Positions 40,364 to 49,930 of a DNA stretch of 64,000 nt are shown piece after piece (position 1 is the first letter of the stretch; every line of letters begins with the position of its first letter). The notes under the pieces were generated by a model that saw nothing but the letters and a program-made list of their open reading frames with translations, did no database searches and was not told the DNA's origin. Position numbers and translations under genes: made by a program. Source of the stretch: Streptomyces colonosanans (lineage in GTDB: Bacteria > Actinomycetota > Actinomycetes > Streptomycetales > Streptomycetaceae); NCBI RefSeq assembly GCF_001866645.1, contig NZ_MLYP01000024.1, forward strand, positions 1-64,000. Reading direction: 5' to 3'.

Positions 40364-42700
40364 ATGGAACGGACCGAGAGCGCCGCCCCCAACTCACGGC
40401 TGCGCCTGCGCCGGATGTCCGGTGCCTGGCGGACGAGCCACTGGACGGCGCGACTCGCGGAGCGGGTGGGTGCGGACGGCCGACGTGCCGTGCCGGGGGC
40501 CGTTCCCGGCGTGACCTCCGCACAGGGAGGGGCGTCGAGGCTCGCCGTGGGCGCTGAACCTCCGCTGGGTGGTGCCCGCGGAGCCGGTCCGGCCGGCCGG
40601 CTCGCCGTCGGGCACCTTTCCCGGCTGCCCGGCCTCGGCGGCGGGTGGCGCCTGCCCGGGCCGTTGCTGCGCAGGGCGGTCATCGCGGCGGCCGGACTCA
40701 TCCTCGGCGCCGGCCTCTACCGCGCGTTCGACGGACACCACGCGCTCTTCCCGTCCGGCACCGTCGGCTGGTCCCTGGCCCTCCTCACCGGCATCATCGT
40801 CGGTCACCTGGTCGCCCTCGGCCGCGCCCGCTCGTGGGGCAGCACGGGCTCGGGCGCCGCCCTGACCCTCGCCGTCCTGCTGCTGTACGGCTGGGTGCCG
40901 GCCGGAATGGTCAGCCTCACCGTCGTCGTACTCGTCGCCATCGTCCGGCTGGGCTGCTGGCGGCAGGGCATGCTGCACGGCGCGGTCGACATCCTCGGCA
41001 TCGGCGCCGCAGCGCTCGTCCTGGCCGTCTTCGGACGCGTCCCGACCGTCGAGACGCCCTGGGACCCGCAGGGCTGGACCCTCGCCGCGGCACCCGAGGT
41101 CGTCCTCGCCGCCGCCGCGTACCTCGCGGTGACCCGGCTGCTGCTGTGTTACCTGAACGCGCCCCGCGTCGGCGGACTGCCGACCGTCGCCCGCACCGCC
41201 CTGGTCAGACAGGGACTCGTCGCCGTCGCGCTGCTCGGCATAGCGCCGCTGGTCTGCGTCGTCGCCATGGCGCTCCCCGTCCTGCTGCCGCTGTTCTCCG
41301 TCCCGCTGATCGCCCTCGACTCCACCTTGTGGATCGCCCGGGCCCGGGCCGAGGAGCAGTTGCGCGATCCGCTGACCGGGCTGCCCAACCGGCAGTGGCT
41401 GCTGGAGCGCACCTGGACGGCGCTTGATGACGCCGAGCGGATCGGGGCGCGATCCGCCCTGATGCTGATCGACCTCGACCGCTTCCGGTCGGTGAACGAC
41501 ACGCTCGGTCATCTCGCCGGTGATCGGCTGCTGCTCCAGATCGCCGAGCGGCTGCGACTGGCGCTGCCCCGCGGGGCGGAGGCAGCGCGGCTCGGCGGCG
41601 ACGAGTTCGCGGTGTTACTGCCTGTCGCCGGCTCCACGACCTCCGCGTCACGCGCGGCCCGCAACCTGCTCGCGGCGCTCGGCTCGCCGCTCGACCTGGA
41701 CGGGCTCACGCTCGTGCTGGAAGCGAGCGTCGGCGTCGCCGTCTTCCCCGACCACGCGCTCGACGCGGAGGGACTGCTCAGGCGGGCCGACGTCGCCATG
41801 TACCAGGCGAAGCGGGACCGTACGGGGGTGGAGGTCTACGAGCCCAAGCGGGACTCGAACACGCCGGACCGCCTCGGGCTGCTCGGGGACCTGCGGCGTG
41901 CGCTGGACGCGCATGAGGTGGAGCTGCACTACCAGCCGAAGGTCCGCTTCGACGGGCAGGTCGCCGGTCTCGAGGCGCTCGTGCGATGGGTGCACGCCGA
42001 GCGCGGGAAGGTGCCGCCGGACGAGTTCATCGCGATCGCGGAGTCGTCCGGGCTGATGCCGCACCTGACGGAGTACGTGCTGGAGACGGCGCTCGGACAG
42101 GTGGCCAGGTGGCGTGCGCAGGGGCTCCGGGTGCCGGTGGCCGTGAACGTCTCCCCGCGGGACGTCCACACGCCGGGCTTCGCGGGCGCGGTGGCCGCGC
42201 GACTGGCACGGCACGGGGTGCCCGCGGGGGCGCTGCAACTGGAGATCACGGAGCATGTGCTCCTGGAGGACCCGCAGCGGGCCGCGGACACGCTGGCCGG
42301 GCTGGCCGGGCACGGCGTGAAGATGTCGCTGGACGACTTCGGCACCGGGTACTCGTCGCTGGTGCACCTGCGGCGGCTGCCGGTGAGCGAACTGAAGATC
42401 GACCGTTCGTTCGTGGCGCGGCTGGCCGTGGACGCGGAGGATGCGGAGATCGTGCGCTGCACGGTCGACCTGGCTCATTCGCTGGGGCTGCTCGTCGTCG
42501 CCGAGGGGGTCGAGGACGACGAGACCTGGGAGCGGCTGCGGGACCTGGGATGCGACGCGGTCCAGGGGTGGCTGGTCGCCGCAGCGATGCCGCCGGAGGA
42601 GACCACGGCGTGGCTGCTGGCCCGGGGCTCGAGGGGCTGGCAGCGCCCGAGGGCCGCGCTGCCCGCGGCCGCCGCGGACGATCCGGGGCGGGTCGGCTAG
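40364..42700 (+). CDS. rmdB: membrane GGDEF-EAL c-di-GMP enzyme, RmdB-like
   Basis: A 778-residue protein: a basic N-terminus, about eight membrane helices (roughly 100-310), GGDEF (intact GGDEF at residue 411) and EAL (EAL at 537). The EAL domain keeps NVSPRDV, LEITEH, LDDFGTGYSSL, KIDRSFV and AEGVED, so it should cleave c-di-GMP. No RxxD inhibitory site precedes the GGDEF. In S. coelicolor the gene next to ligA is SCO5495 (rmdB), a phosphodiesterase, as I recall. Start chosen at ATG 40364 with GAGAGGGA upstream, not the earlier in-frame ATG at 40157. Codon 418 (41615-41617), inside the GGDEF domain, is TTA. Confidence 0.9.
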   Translation: MERTESAAPNSRLRLRRMSGAWRTSHWTARLAERVGADGRRAVPGAVPGVTSAQGGASRLAVGAEPPLGGARGAGPAGRLAVGHLSRLPGLGGGWRLPGPLLRRAVIAAAGLILGAGLYRAFDGHHALFPSGTVGWSLALLTGIIVGHLVALGRARSWGSTGSGAALTLAVLLLYGWVPAGMVSLTVVVLVAIVRLGCWRQGMLHGAVDILGIGAAALVLAVFGRVPTVETPWDPQGWTLAAAPEVVLAAAAYLAVTRLLLCYLNAPRVGGLPTVARTALVRQGLVAVALLGIAPLVCVVAMALPVLLPLFSVPLIALDSTLWIARARAEEQLRDPLTGLPNRQWLLERTWTALDDAERIGARSALMLIDLDRFRSVNDTLGHLAGDRLLLQIAERLRLALPRGAEAARLGGDEFAVLLPVAGSTTSASRAARNLLAALGSPLDLDGLTLVLEASVGVAVFPDHALDAEGLLRRADVAMYQAKRDRTGVEVYEPKRDSNTPDRLGLLGDLRRALDAHEVELHYQPKVRFDGQVAGLEALVRWVHAERGKVPPDEFIAIAESSGLMPHLTEYVLETALGQVARWRAQGLRVPVAVNVSPRDVHTPGFAGAVAARLARHGVPAGALQLEITEHVLLEDPQRAADTLAGLAGHGVKMSLDDFGTGYSSLVHLRRLPVSELKIDRSFVARLAVDAEDAEIVRCTVDLAHSLGLLVVAEGVEDDETWERLRDLGCDAVQGWLVAAAMPPEETTAWLLARGSRGWQRPRAALPAAAADDPGRVG

Positions 42701-42757
42701 CTCCACGGCACAAGTGCCCCGACAGGCAACGTTCGCGCCGTCGCGACGCCCGGCACG

Positions 42758-42790
42758 CCTCCCCCAAAGCTCTTCGAGCAGGGGGACCCC
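42758..42790. repeat. Streptomyces-type intergenic palindrome
   Basis: CCTCCCCCAAAGCTCTTCGAGCAGGGGGACCCC forms a hairpin with CCCCC/GGGGG arms. In my experience this motif occurs many times between genes of Streptomyces chromosomes. A related copy is in the gcvT leader (15669-15705, opposite strand); both end GGGGGACCCCA. Here it lies exactly where the DUF4267-like sequence starts. Confidence 0.7.
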
Positions 42791-43066
42791 ATTCGCCGCA
42801 CCGGCCGGAACCCCAAGGACAGCGACGCCGCCTACCTCACGATCAAGGGCCTCAGGGACGGCACCTTCGGCCTCCTGGGCCCGGCTCTTCTCGCGTTCGC
42901 CGGTGCGCGCGCCGAGGCCTGGTACATGCCGGCCGTCGCGATCATGCCGCTCGGAGACACGCTGACAGTGCTGCGCCATGGCGGCACCAGGGCCGTGGCC
43001 TTCGGGATCCACTTCGCCACGGCCATGGTCGTGCTGATCAGTGCCGGGCTGCTCTTCGCCGTCTGA
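42788..43066 (+). pseudogene. truncated DUF4267-like membrane protein
   Basis: An open frame from about 42788 to TGA 43066 reads DSDAAYLTIKGLRDGTFGLL, GAR, MPLGDTLTVLRHGG and [21 protein letters not shown]; the RD, GDTL and H positions and the helices resemble the C-terminal two thirds of DUF4267 small membrane proteins. The expected first helix is missing: in frame upstream there is only low-complexity sequence, the palindrome at 42758-42790 and a stop, with no usable start codon. I read it as a gene truncated at its 5' end. Family assignment from memory, moderate. Confidence 0.55.
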
Positions 43067-43241
43067 TCGCGCCCCTTCGCCCGAGGTGCTGGAGCCGTAC
43101 GACAACCACTTCCCGCAGGGCGCCGCCCGGGACGGCCGTCAGGCGAGTGCGGCCGTCCCCGGGAATCCGTTTCACGGGCACGGGGCCCCGCGCCATAGGA
43201 TTGAGCCCAAACCACACACACTCACCCCAGAGGATCGCTGC

Positions 43242-43538
43242 ATGCCTGGCATTACGCGCGAGGAGGTCTCCCACCTCGCCCGGCTGGCGCGTCTGGAGCT
43301 GAAGCCCGAAGAGCTCGAGCACTTCGCTGGCCAGCTCGACGACATCATCGGCGCGGTCGCCCGCGTCGGCGAGGTCGCCGACCAAGACGTACCGCCGACC
43401 TCCCACCCGCTGCCGCTGACGAACGTCATGCGCGCGGACGAGGTCCGTCCGTCGCTCACCCCCGCGCAGGCGCTGTCCGGCGCCCCGGCCCAGGAGCAGC
43501 AGCGTTTCAAGGTGCCGCAGATCCTGGGGGAGGAGTAG
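43242..43538 (+). CDS. gatC: Asp-tRNA(Asn)/Glu-tRNA(Gln) amidotransferase subunit C
   Basis: A 98-residue GatC, the small subunit that clamps GatA to GatB in tRNA-dependent amidation. It begins [20 protein letters not shown] and ends [10 protein letters not shown], both canonical. ATG 43242 is preceded by AGAGGA. GatA starts six bases after its stop. Confidence 0.96.
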   Translation: MPGITREEVSHLARLARLELKPEELEHFAGQLDDIIGAVARVGEVADQDVPPTSHPLPLTNVMRADEVRPSLTPAQALSGAPAQEQQRFKVPQILGEE

Positions 43539-43544
43539 CCCGTC

Positions 43545-45047
43545 ATGACGGACAAGAACAGCATCATCCGGCTCACCGCCGCCGAGACCGCCGAGAAGAT
43601 CGCCTCCGGCGAGCTCACCGCCGTCGAGGTCACCGAGGCCCATCTGGCCCGTATCGAGGCCGTCGACGAGAAGGTGCACGCCTTCCTGCACGTCGACCGT
43701 GAGGGCGCCCTGGCGCAGTCCCGCGCCGTCGACGCGAAGCGTGAGCGCGGCGAGAAGCTCGGCCCGCTGGCCGGCGTGCCGCTGGCGCTCAAGGACATCT
43801 TCACCACCGAGGGCGTTCCGACGACCGTCGGCTCGAAGATCCTCGAGGGCTGGATCCCGCCGTACGACGCCACCCTCACCAAGCGGCTGAAGGCCGCCGA
43901 CATCGTCATCCTCGGCAAGACCAACATGGACGAGTTCGCCATGGGGTCCTCCACCGAGAACAGTGCCTACGGGCCCACGGGCAACCCCTGGGACCTCACC
44001 CGCATCCCCGGTGGCTCCGGCGGCGGGTCGAGCGCCGCGCTCGCCTCCTTCCAGGCCCCGCTCGCCATCGGCACCGACACCGGCGGCTCCATCCGTCAGC
44101 CCGCGTCCGTCACCGGTACGGTCGGCGTCAAGCCGACGTACGGCGCCGTCTCCCGCTTCGGCATGGTCGCCTTCAGCAGCAGCCTCGACCAGGGCGGTCC
44201 CTGCGCCCGTACGGTCCTGGACGCCGCCCTCCTGCACGAGGCCATCGCCGGACACGACCCGCTCGACTCCACCTCCGTCGACGCCCCGGTGCCGCCGGTC
44301 GTCGAGGCCGCGCGCAACGGCTCCGTGCAGGGCATGCGCATCGGTGTGGTCAAGCAGTTCCGCGGCGAGGGCTACCAGGCCGGCGTCGTGCAGCGCTTCG
44401 ACGAGGCCGTCGCGCTCCTCAAGGAGCTGGGCGCCGAGATCGTCGAGCTGGACTGCCCGTCCTTCGACCTGGCGCTGGCCGCGTACTACCTGATCGCCCC
44501 GAGCGAGTGCTCCAGCAACCTCGCCCGCTTCGACGGTCTGCGCTACGGCCTGCGCGTCGCCGACGACGGCTCGCACTCCGCCGAGGAGGTCACCTCCCTC
44601 ACCCGTGAGGCGGGCTTCGGTCCCGAGGTCAAGCGCCGCATCATGCTCGGCACGTACGCCCTCAGCTCCGGCTACTACGACGCGTACTACGGCTCCGCCC
44701 AGAAGGTCCGCACGCTCATCACCCGCGACTTCGAGAAGTCGTTCGAGCAGGTGGATGTGATCGTGTCGCCCACGACCCCCACCACCGCCTTCCCGATCGG
44801 CGAGCGCGCCGACGACCCGATGGCCATGTACCTGGCGGACCTGTGCACCATCCCGGTCAACATGGCCGGCAACGCCGCCATGTCGCTGCCCTGCGGCCTC
44901 GCGCCGGAGGACAACCTCCCGGTCGGTCTGCAGATCATCGCCCCGGCGATGAAGGACGACCGGCTGTACAAGGTCGGCGCCGCCGTCGAAGCGGCCTTCG
45001 TGGAACAGTGGGGGCACCCGCTTCTCGAGGAGGCTCCGTCGCTGTGA
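43545..45047 (+). CDS. gatA: Asp-tRNA(Asn)/Glu-tRNA(Gln) amidotransferase subunit A
   Basis: A 500-residue amidase-signature enzyme that releases ammonia from glutamine. Catalytic triad positions are visible: Lys in [10 protein letters not shown], cis-Ser in [11 protein letters not shown] and nucleophile Ser in [11 protein letters not shown]. Normal length. Its TGA overlaps the GTG start of an 80-residue gene, so that gene is translationally coupled. Confidence 0.97.
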   Translation: MTDKNSIIRLTAAETAEKIASGELTAVEVTEAHLARIEAVDEKVHAFLHVDREGALAQSRAVDAKRERGEKLGPLAGVPLALKDIFTTEGVPTTVGSKILEGWIPPYDATLTKRLKAADIVILGKTNMDEFAMGSSTENSAYGPTGNPWDLTRIPGGSGGGSSAALASFQAPLAIGTDTGGSIRQPASVTGTVGVKPTYGAVSRFGMVAFSSSLDQGGPCARTVLDAALLHEAIAGHDPLDSTSVDAPVPPVVEAARNGSVQGMRIGVVKQFRGEGYQAGVVQRFDEAVALLKELGAEIVELDCPSFDLALAAYYLIAPSECSSNLARFDGLRYGLRVADDGSHSAEEVTSLTREAGFGPEVKRRIMLGTYALSSGYYDAYYGSAQKVRTLITRDFEKSFEQVDVIVSPTTPTTAFPIGERADDPMAMYLADLCTIPVNMAGNAAMSLPCGLAPEDNLPVGLQIIAPAMKDDRLYKVGAAVEAAFVEQWGHPLLEEAPSL

Positions 45048-45286
45048 GTAAGGCACTGTCCAAGGCCAAGGGCTTCAAGCAGTCCAAGTCCGGTACGTAC
45101 CTGTCCATGGCCACCACCGCCTATGGCGTGTTCGGCGTCGCGAAGCAGGTCAAGAAGGCCCGCCGCGAGCACGACACGCTGCGGCTACTCGACGCCGCCG
45201 TGTCCGCCGCCGCCATCGTCACCGGTCTCGCCCTTCTCGTCCGCGAGTTGAAGCGGCTGGGCGACGACGACGTCCTGCTGGGCTGA
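45044..45286 (+). CDS. small protein encoded between gatA and gatB
   Basis: An 80-residue protein starting at GTG 45044, overlapping the gatA stop (GTGA). It has a lysine-rich first half ([26 protein letters not shown]) and one hydrophobic helix ([20 protein letters not shown]), so it probably associates with the membrane. GAGG lies eleven bases upstream. It is wedged inside the amidotransferase operon, with gatB 15 bases later. I recognise no family; similar small genes occur at this place in Streptomyces as I recall. Confidence 0.8.
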   Translation: MSKALSKAKGFKQSKSGTYLSMATTAYGVFGVAKQVKKARREHDTLRLLDAAVSAAAIVTGLALLVRELKRLGDDDVLLG

Positions 45287-45301
45287 GAGGGAAGTTTCAC
45301 C

Positions 45302-46816
45302 GTGACCACCCTGACCGACTTGGTGTCGTACGAGGACGCGCTGGCGTCGTACGACCCCGTCATGGGCCTTGAGGTCCATGTCGAACTCGGCACCAAGACC
45401 AAGATGTTCTGCGGCTGTTCGACGGCGCTCGGCGCCGAGCCGAACTCGCAGACCTGCCCCACCTGCCTCGGCCTGCCCGGCTCGCTCCCGGTCGTCAACG
45501 CGACCGGCGTGGAGTCCGCCGTCAGGATCGGTCTCGCGCTGAACTGCGAGATCGCCGAGTGGTGCCGCTTTGCCCGGAAGAACTACTTCTATCCGGACAT
45601 GCCGAAGAACTTCCAGACCTCCCAGTACGACGAGCCGATCGCCTTCAACGGCTACCTCGACGTGCAGCTGGAGGACGGCGAGACCTTCCGCGTGGAGATC
45701 GAGCGCGCCCACATGGAGGAGGACACCGGCAAGTCGACCCACGTCGGCGGCGCCACCGGCCGTATCCACGGCGCGTCCCACTCCCTGCTGGACTACAACC
45801 GCGCCGGCATTCCGCTCATCGAGATCGTCACCAAGCCGATCGTCGGCGCCGGCGAGCGCGCGCCCGAGGTGGCGAAGGCGTACGTCCGCGAGCTGCGCGA
45901 GCTGATCCGTGCGCTCGGCGTCTCCGAGGCCCGTATGGAGATGGGCCAGATGCGCTGCGACGTGAACCTGTCGCTGATGCCCAAGGGCGCCGAGAAGTTC
46001 GGCACGCGGAGCGAGACCAAGAACGTCAACTCGCTGCGCTCCGTCGAGCGTGCCTGCCGCTTCGAGATCCAGCGCCACGCCGCGGTCCTCGGGGGCGGCG
46101 GCACGGTGATCCAGGAGACCCGCCACTTCCACGAGGACACGGGCTCGACGACCTCGGGCCGTGTGAAGGAAGAGGCCGAGGACTACCGGTACTTCCCCGA
46201 GCCGGACCTGGTCCCGGTCGCGCCCGCGCGCGCGTGGGTCGAGGAACTGCGTGGCTCGCTGCCGGAGCTGCCCCTCGTGCGCCGCAACCGGCTGCTCGAG
46301 GAGTGGGGGATCTCCGCGACCGACATGCAGGCGATCCTCAACGCCGGCGCACTCGACCTGATCGTCGCGACGATCGAGGAAGGCGCCGACGCGGCGTCCG
46401 CGCGCAAGTGGTGGATGGGTGAACTGGCCCGTCACGCCAACGAGTCGGGCAAGGCCCTGGACGAGCTGCCCATCAATGCGCAGCAAGTCGCCCGCGTCAC
46501 CCGGCTCGTGGCTGACGGCGACCTCAACGACAAGCTGGCCCGCCAGGTCATCGAGGGCGTCCTCGCGGGCGAGGGCACCCCGGACGAGGTCGTCGAGAAG
46601 CGCGGTCTGAAGGTCGTCTCCGACGAAGGCGCCCTGACCACCGCCGTCGACGAGGCCATCGCCGGGAACCCGGCCATCGCGGACAAGATCCGTGGCGGCA
46701 AGGTGGCCGCGGCCGGCGCCCTGGTCGGCGCGGTCATGAAGGCCACCCGAGGCCAGGCGGACGCCGCCCGCGTCAAGGAGCTGATCCTGGAGAAGCTGGG
46801 CGTCGCCGAGGGCTGA
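45302..46816 (+). CDS. gatB: Asp-tRNA(Asn)/Glu-tRNA(Gln) amidotransferase subunit B
   Basis: A 504-residue GatB that binds and phosphorylates the misacylated tRNA. Family blocks: [42 protein letters not shown], and the tail domain ending [11 protein letters not shown]. Zinc-ligand cysteines are in CGCSTA and CPTC. GTG start at 45302. The operon ends here at a strong hairpin. Confidence 0.97.
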   Translation: MTTLTDLVSYEDALASYDPVMGLEVHVELGTKTKMFCGCSTALGAEPNSQTCPTCLGLPGSLPVVNATGVESAVRIGLALNCEIAEWCRFARKNYFYPDMPKNFQTSQYDEPIAFNGYLDVQLEDGETFRVEIERAHMEEDTGKSTHVGGATGRIHGASHSLLDYNRAGIPLIEIVTKPIVGAGERAPEVAKAYVRELRELIRALGVSEARMEMGQMRCDVNLSLMPKGAEKFGTRSETKNVNSLRSVERACRFEIQRHAAVLGGGGTVIQETRHFHEDTGSTTSGRVKEEAEDYRYFPEPDLVPVAPARAWVEELRGSLPELPLVRRNRLLEEWGISATDMQAILNAGALDLIVATIEEGADAASARKWWMGELARHANESGKALDELPINAQQVARVTRLVADGDLNDKLARQVIEGVLAGEGTPDEVVEKRGLKVVSDEGALTTAVDEAIAGNPAIADKIRGGKVAAAGALVGAVMKATRGQADAARVKELILEKLGVAEG

Positions 46817-46836
46817 GAAAAGCCGCGGAACGGCCG

Positions 46837-46874
46837 CCGGGGGCGGTACATCGAATCCGATGTACCGCCCCCGG
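46837..46874 (+). terminator. terminator hairpin of the gat operon
   Basis: A perfect 17-bp stem, CCGGGGGCGGTACATCG (46837-46853) with CGATGTACCGCCCCCGG (46858-46874), loop AATC. Lies 20 bases after the gatB stop. Confidence 0.9.
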
Positions 46875-47087
46875 TGCATTTACAAAAGCCTTATGTGGCG
46901 ACGGAGTTGCCGCGATCGCCGTGTGAATTGAGTCCCACTCCTGTGAAGAACCCCACGAAAGCGACAAACGATCTCTTCTGGCTGCAAGAGTGGCAGGGAT
47001 TGCTCATTCGTTCTTTGCTGGCTGTTCAGTTCCATTAGCGTCTGCTCCCGGGCAAAGATCCACAAACCATTCCCAGGGAGCGCGTCC

Positions 47088-49328
47088 GTGGCAGCCCTCG
47101 CACGCTGGTGTGTCCGCCACCGCCTCGCCGCGGTGCTGCTCTGGCTGTTGGCCTTCGGTGGAGTCAGCGCCGCCGCCGCGGTCACGGGTTCCGCGTACTC
47201 GAACCACTACGACGCCCCCGGCACCGAGGCGGGCCGCGCCGCCGAGCTGTTCCAGGAGGGCTTCCCCGGCCACGACGGCGACACCGACACCGTCGTATGG
47301 CGCACCAGCCCGGGCAGCGTGCGCGCCCCCGCCGTCGAGCAGACGATGACCCGCACCCTGGACAAGATCGCGGAACTGCCCGGCATCGCGTCCGTCACCA
47401 GCCCGTACGAAGGCAGCCACAGCGGCCAGATCAGCCGCGACGGCCGCACCGCGTACGCCACGATCACCTTCGACGAGCAGACCGAGAACATCGGCAAGGG
47501 CGAGGCCCAGGCCGTCGTCGCCACCGCCAAGGCCGCGGAGACCGACGGGCTGCGGGTCGAACTGGGCGGCAGCGCGATCGGCCTCACCAACGCGCCGAGC
47601 GGGCACCTCGCCGAGGCCGTCGGCGTGGCCGTCGCCGCCCTGGTCCTCTTCCTCGCCTTCGGCTCGCTCGCCGCCTCCATGCTGCCCATCGCGACCGCGC
47701 TGATCAGCGTCGGCACCGCGTACGCCGGCACCGCGCTGCTCGGGCACGCCATGACCGTCGCCGACTTCGCGCCCATGCTCGGCATGCTGATCGGGCTCGG
47801 CGTCGGCATCGACTACGCCCTGTTCATCGTGACCCGGCACCGCCGGAACCTGAAGCGGGGCATGCCGGTGACGGAGTCCGCCGTGGGCGCCGTCGCCACC
47901 ACCGGCCGGGCCGTTGTTTTCGCGGGCGCCACGGTGTGCATCGCGCTCCTCGGCATGCTGATCCTGCGGCTCGGCTTCCTCAACGGCGTCGCGGTCGCGG
48001 CCTGTCTCACCGTCCTCCTCACCGTCGCGGCCTCCGTGACCCTGCTGCCCGCCCTCCTGTCCTTCATCGGTCCCCGTGCCCTCAGCAGGCGCGAGCGGCG
48101 CAGGCTGGACGAGAACGGGCCCGAACCGGAGGTGCCGGGAGGGTTCGCCGCCCGCTGGTCCGCGTTCGTCGAACGCCACCCCAAGAAGCTGGGCGTCGTG
48201 GCCGTGTCCGTCATGGCCCTCCTTGCCCTCCCCACGCTCTCCCTCCACCTGGGCACCGCCGACCAGGGCAACGGCCCGAAGTCGTCGACCACCCGGCAGG
48301 CGTACGACCTCATAGCCGACGGATTCGGGCCCGGCGCCAACGGCCCGCTCACCCTCGTCACCCGGGTCGGCAGCGCCGAGGACAAGCTCGCGCTCGACCA
48401 CCTCGACAGCACGCTCGCGGCCACTCAGGGGGTCGCCTCCGTGACCCCGGCGACGTACAACAGCAGCGGCGACATGGCGTACCTCACCGTCGTCCCGGAC
48501 TTCGCCCCGCAGTCCCAGCACACCAGCGACCTCGTGGACCGGCTGCGCTCCGAGGTGCTGCCGCGCGCCGAGAAGGGCACCACGCTCGACCTGGCCGTGG
48601 GCGGGACGACGGCGGCCTACGACGACTTCGCGGGCGTGATCGTCGGCCAGCTGCCGCTGTTCGTGGGGGTGGTGATCAGCCTGGGCTGTGTGCTGCTCCT
48701 GCTCGCCTTCCGGTCCCTGGCCATCCCGCTGAAGGCCGCCGTGATGAACGTCGCCGCCGTCGCCTCCGCGTTCGGCGTGGTCGTCGCGATCTTCCAGTGG
48801 GGCTGGGGAAGCGAACTGCTGGGCCTCGGCCGGGGCGGACCGATCGAGCCCTTCCTCCCCGTGATCATGGTTTCGGTGCTCTTCGGGCTCTCCATGGACT
48901 ACCAGGTGTTCCTGGTCAGCCGCATGTACGAGGAGTGGCTGGCGACCGGCGACAACCGGCGCGCCGTGCGCGTCGGCCTGGCCGAGACCGGCCGGGTCAT
49001 CAACTCGGCGGCGGTCATCATGATCTCCGTCTTCCTCGCCTTCGTGCTCAGCGGCGACCGTGTGATCGCCATGTTCGGTATCGCGCTCGCCTCGGCCGTC
49101 GCCCTGGACGCCTTCGTCCTGCGCACGCTTCTCGTCCCCGCCCTGATGCACCTGCTCGGCGGCGCCAACTGGTGGCTGCCGTCCTGGCTGGAGCGCCGGC
49201 TGCCGCACATCAGCATCGAGCCGCCGGAGGGCCGTGCGACAGTTCCGGGGAAGAACGCGCACGACGACGCACTGATGGATGTACTGGTGAAGGAGCAGCA
49301 GCAGGATGTACGCGATATCCCTGGGTGA
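47088..49328 (+). CDS. MMPL/RND-family membrane transporter
   Basis: A 746-residue MMPL-type transporter with twelve predicted helices in two halves of six, each with a large outer loop after the first helix. The GIDYALFIVTRHR segment (about 242-254) carries the Asp-Tyr pair of the proton relay, and the second half has GLSMDYQVFLVSRMYEEW. Such proteins export lipids, siderophores or antibiotics. GTG start at 47088. No partner regulator is adjacent. The next gene overlaps its 3' end by 23 bases. Confidence 0.92.
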   Translation: MAALARWCVRHRLAAVLLWLLAFGGVSAAAAVTGSAYSNHYDAPGTEAGRAAELFQEGFPGHDGDTDTVVWRTSPGSVRAPAVEQTMTRTLDKIAELPGIASVTSPYEGSHSGQISRDGRTAYATITFDEQTENIGKGEAQAVVATAKAAETDGLRVELGGSAIGLTNAPSGHLAEAVGVAVAALVLFLAFGSLAASMLPIATALISVGTAYAGTALLGHAMTVADFAPMLGMLIGLGVGIDYALFIVTRHRRNLKRGMPVTESAVGAVATTGRAVVFAGATVCIALLGMLILRLGFLNGVAVAACLTVLLTVAASVTLLPALLSFIGPRALSRRERRRLDENGPEPEVPGGFAARWSAFVERHPKKLGVVAVSVMALLALPTLSLHLGTADQGNGPKSSTTRQAYDLIADGFGPGANGPLTLVTRVGSAEDKLALDHLDSTLAATQGVASVTPATYNSSGDMAYLTVVPDFAPQSQHTSDLVDRLRSEVLPRAEKGTTLDLAVGGTTAAYDDFAGVIVGQLPLFVGVVISLGCVLLLLAFRSLAIPLKAAVMNVAAVASAFGVVVAIFQWGWGSELLGLGRGGPIEPFLPVIMVSVLFGLSMDYQVFLVSRMYEEWLATGDNRRAVRVGLAETGRVINSAAVIMISVFLAFVLSGDRVIAMFGIALASAVALDAFVLRTLLVPALMHLLGGANWWLPSWLERRLPHISIEPPEGRATVPGKNAHDDALMDVLVKEQQQDVRDIPG

Positions 49329-49881
49329 CGACGGAGCCGAGCTGCGACCTCTGGAGCCCTGGCACGCCGAGGAGTTCCTCGCCCACCTCGACCGCGGGCG
49401 CGAGTTCATCACCCAGCACATCCCGTTCGGGGTGAACGTCACGGACGTGGACAGCGCGCGCGCCATGCTGCAGTCGTACGCCGACAAGCGAGCCGCGGAC
49501 AGTGGCTTCCTGCACGGGCTGTGGCTGGACGCGAAGCTGGTCGGCGGAGTGCTGTTCCGCATCTTCGACGCCGAGGGCGGCAACTGCGAGATCGGCTGCT
49601 GGCTGGAGCCCGCCGCCTCCGGGCGAGGACTGGTCACGCGGGGGGCCCGGGTGCTCATCGACTGGGCGTTTGACGAGCGCGGCCTGCACCGTGTGGAGTG
49701 GCAGGCGTCGTCCGCGAACGAGCCGAGCATCAAGGTGGCGCGACGGCTGGGCATGACCCGTGAGGGCGTGCTCCGCGAAAGCTTCCTGTACCGGGGTGTA
49801 CGCCAGGACATGGAGGTCTGGTCGGCGCTCGCCCCCGAGTGGCGCGACGCACGCGCGCGTGCCGCTCACAACGATCACTGA
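49306..49881 (+). CDS. GNAT acetyltransferase, RimJ/RimL-like
   Basis: A 191-residue GNAT enzyme. LRPLEPWHAEEFLAHL at the start, GCWLEPAASGRGLVTRGARVL containing the acetyl-CoA loop, and NEPSIKVARRLGMTREG are the RimJ/RimL (ribosomal protein N-acetyltransferase-like) signatures. The ATG at 49306 lies inside the 3' end of the MMPL gene in another frame. Acceptor unknown. Confidence 0.92.
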   Translation: MYAISLGDDGAELRPLEPWHAEEFLAHLDRGREFITQHIPFGVNVTDVDSARAMLQSYADKRAADSGFLHGLWLDAKLVGGVLFRIFDAEGGNCEIGCWLEPAASGRGLVTRGARVLIDWAFDERGLHRVEWQASSANEPSIKVARRLGMTREGVLRESFLYRGVRQDMEVWSALAPEWRDARARAAHNDH

Positions 49882-49930
49882 AAAGCGATCATTAAGAGAC
49901 CTCTCAGACAGCGTCCATACGGTGCGAGGC

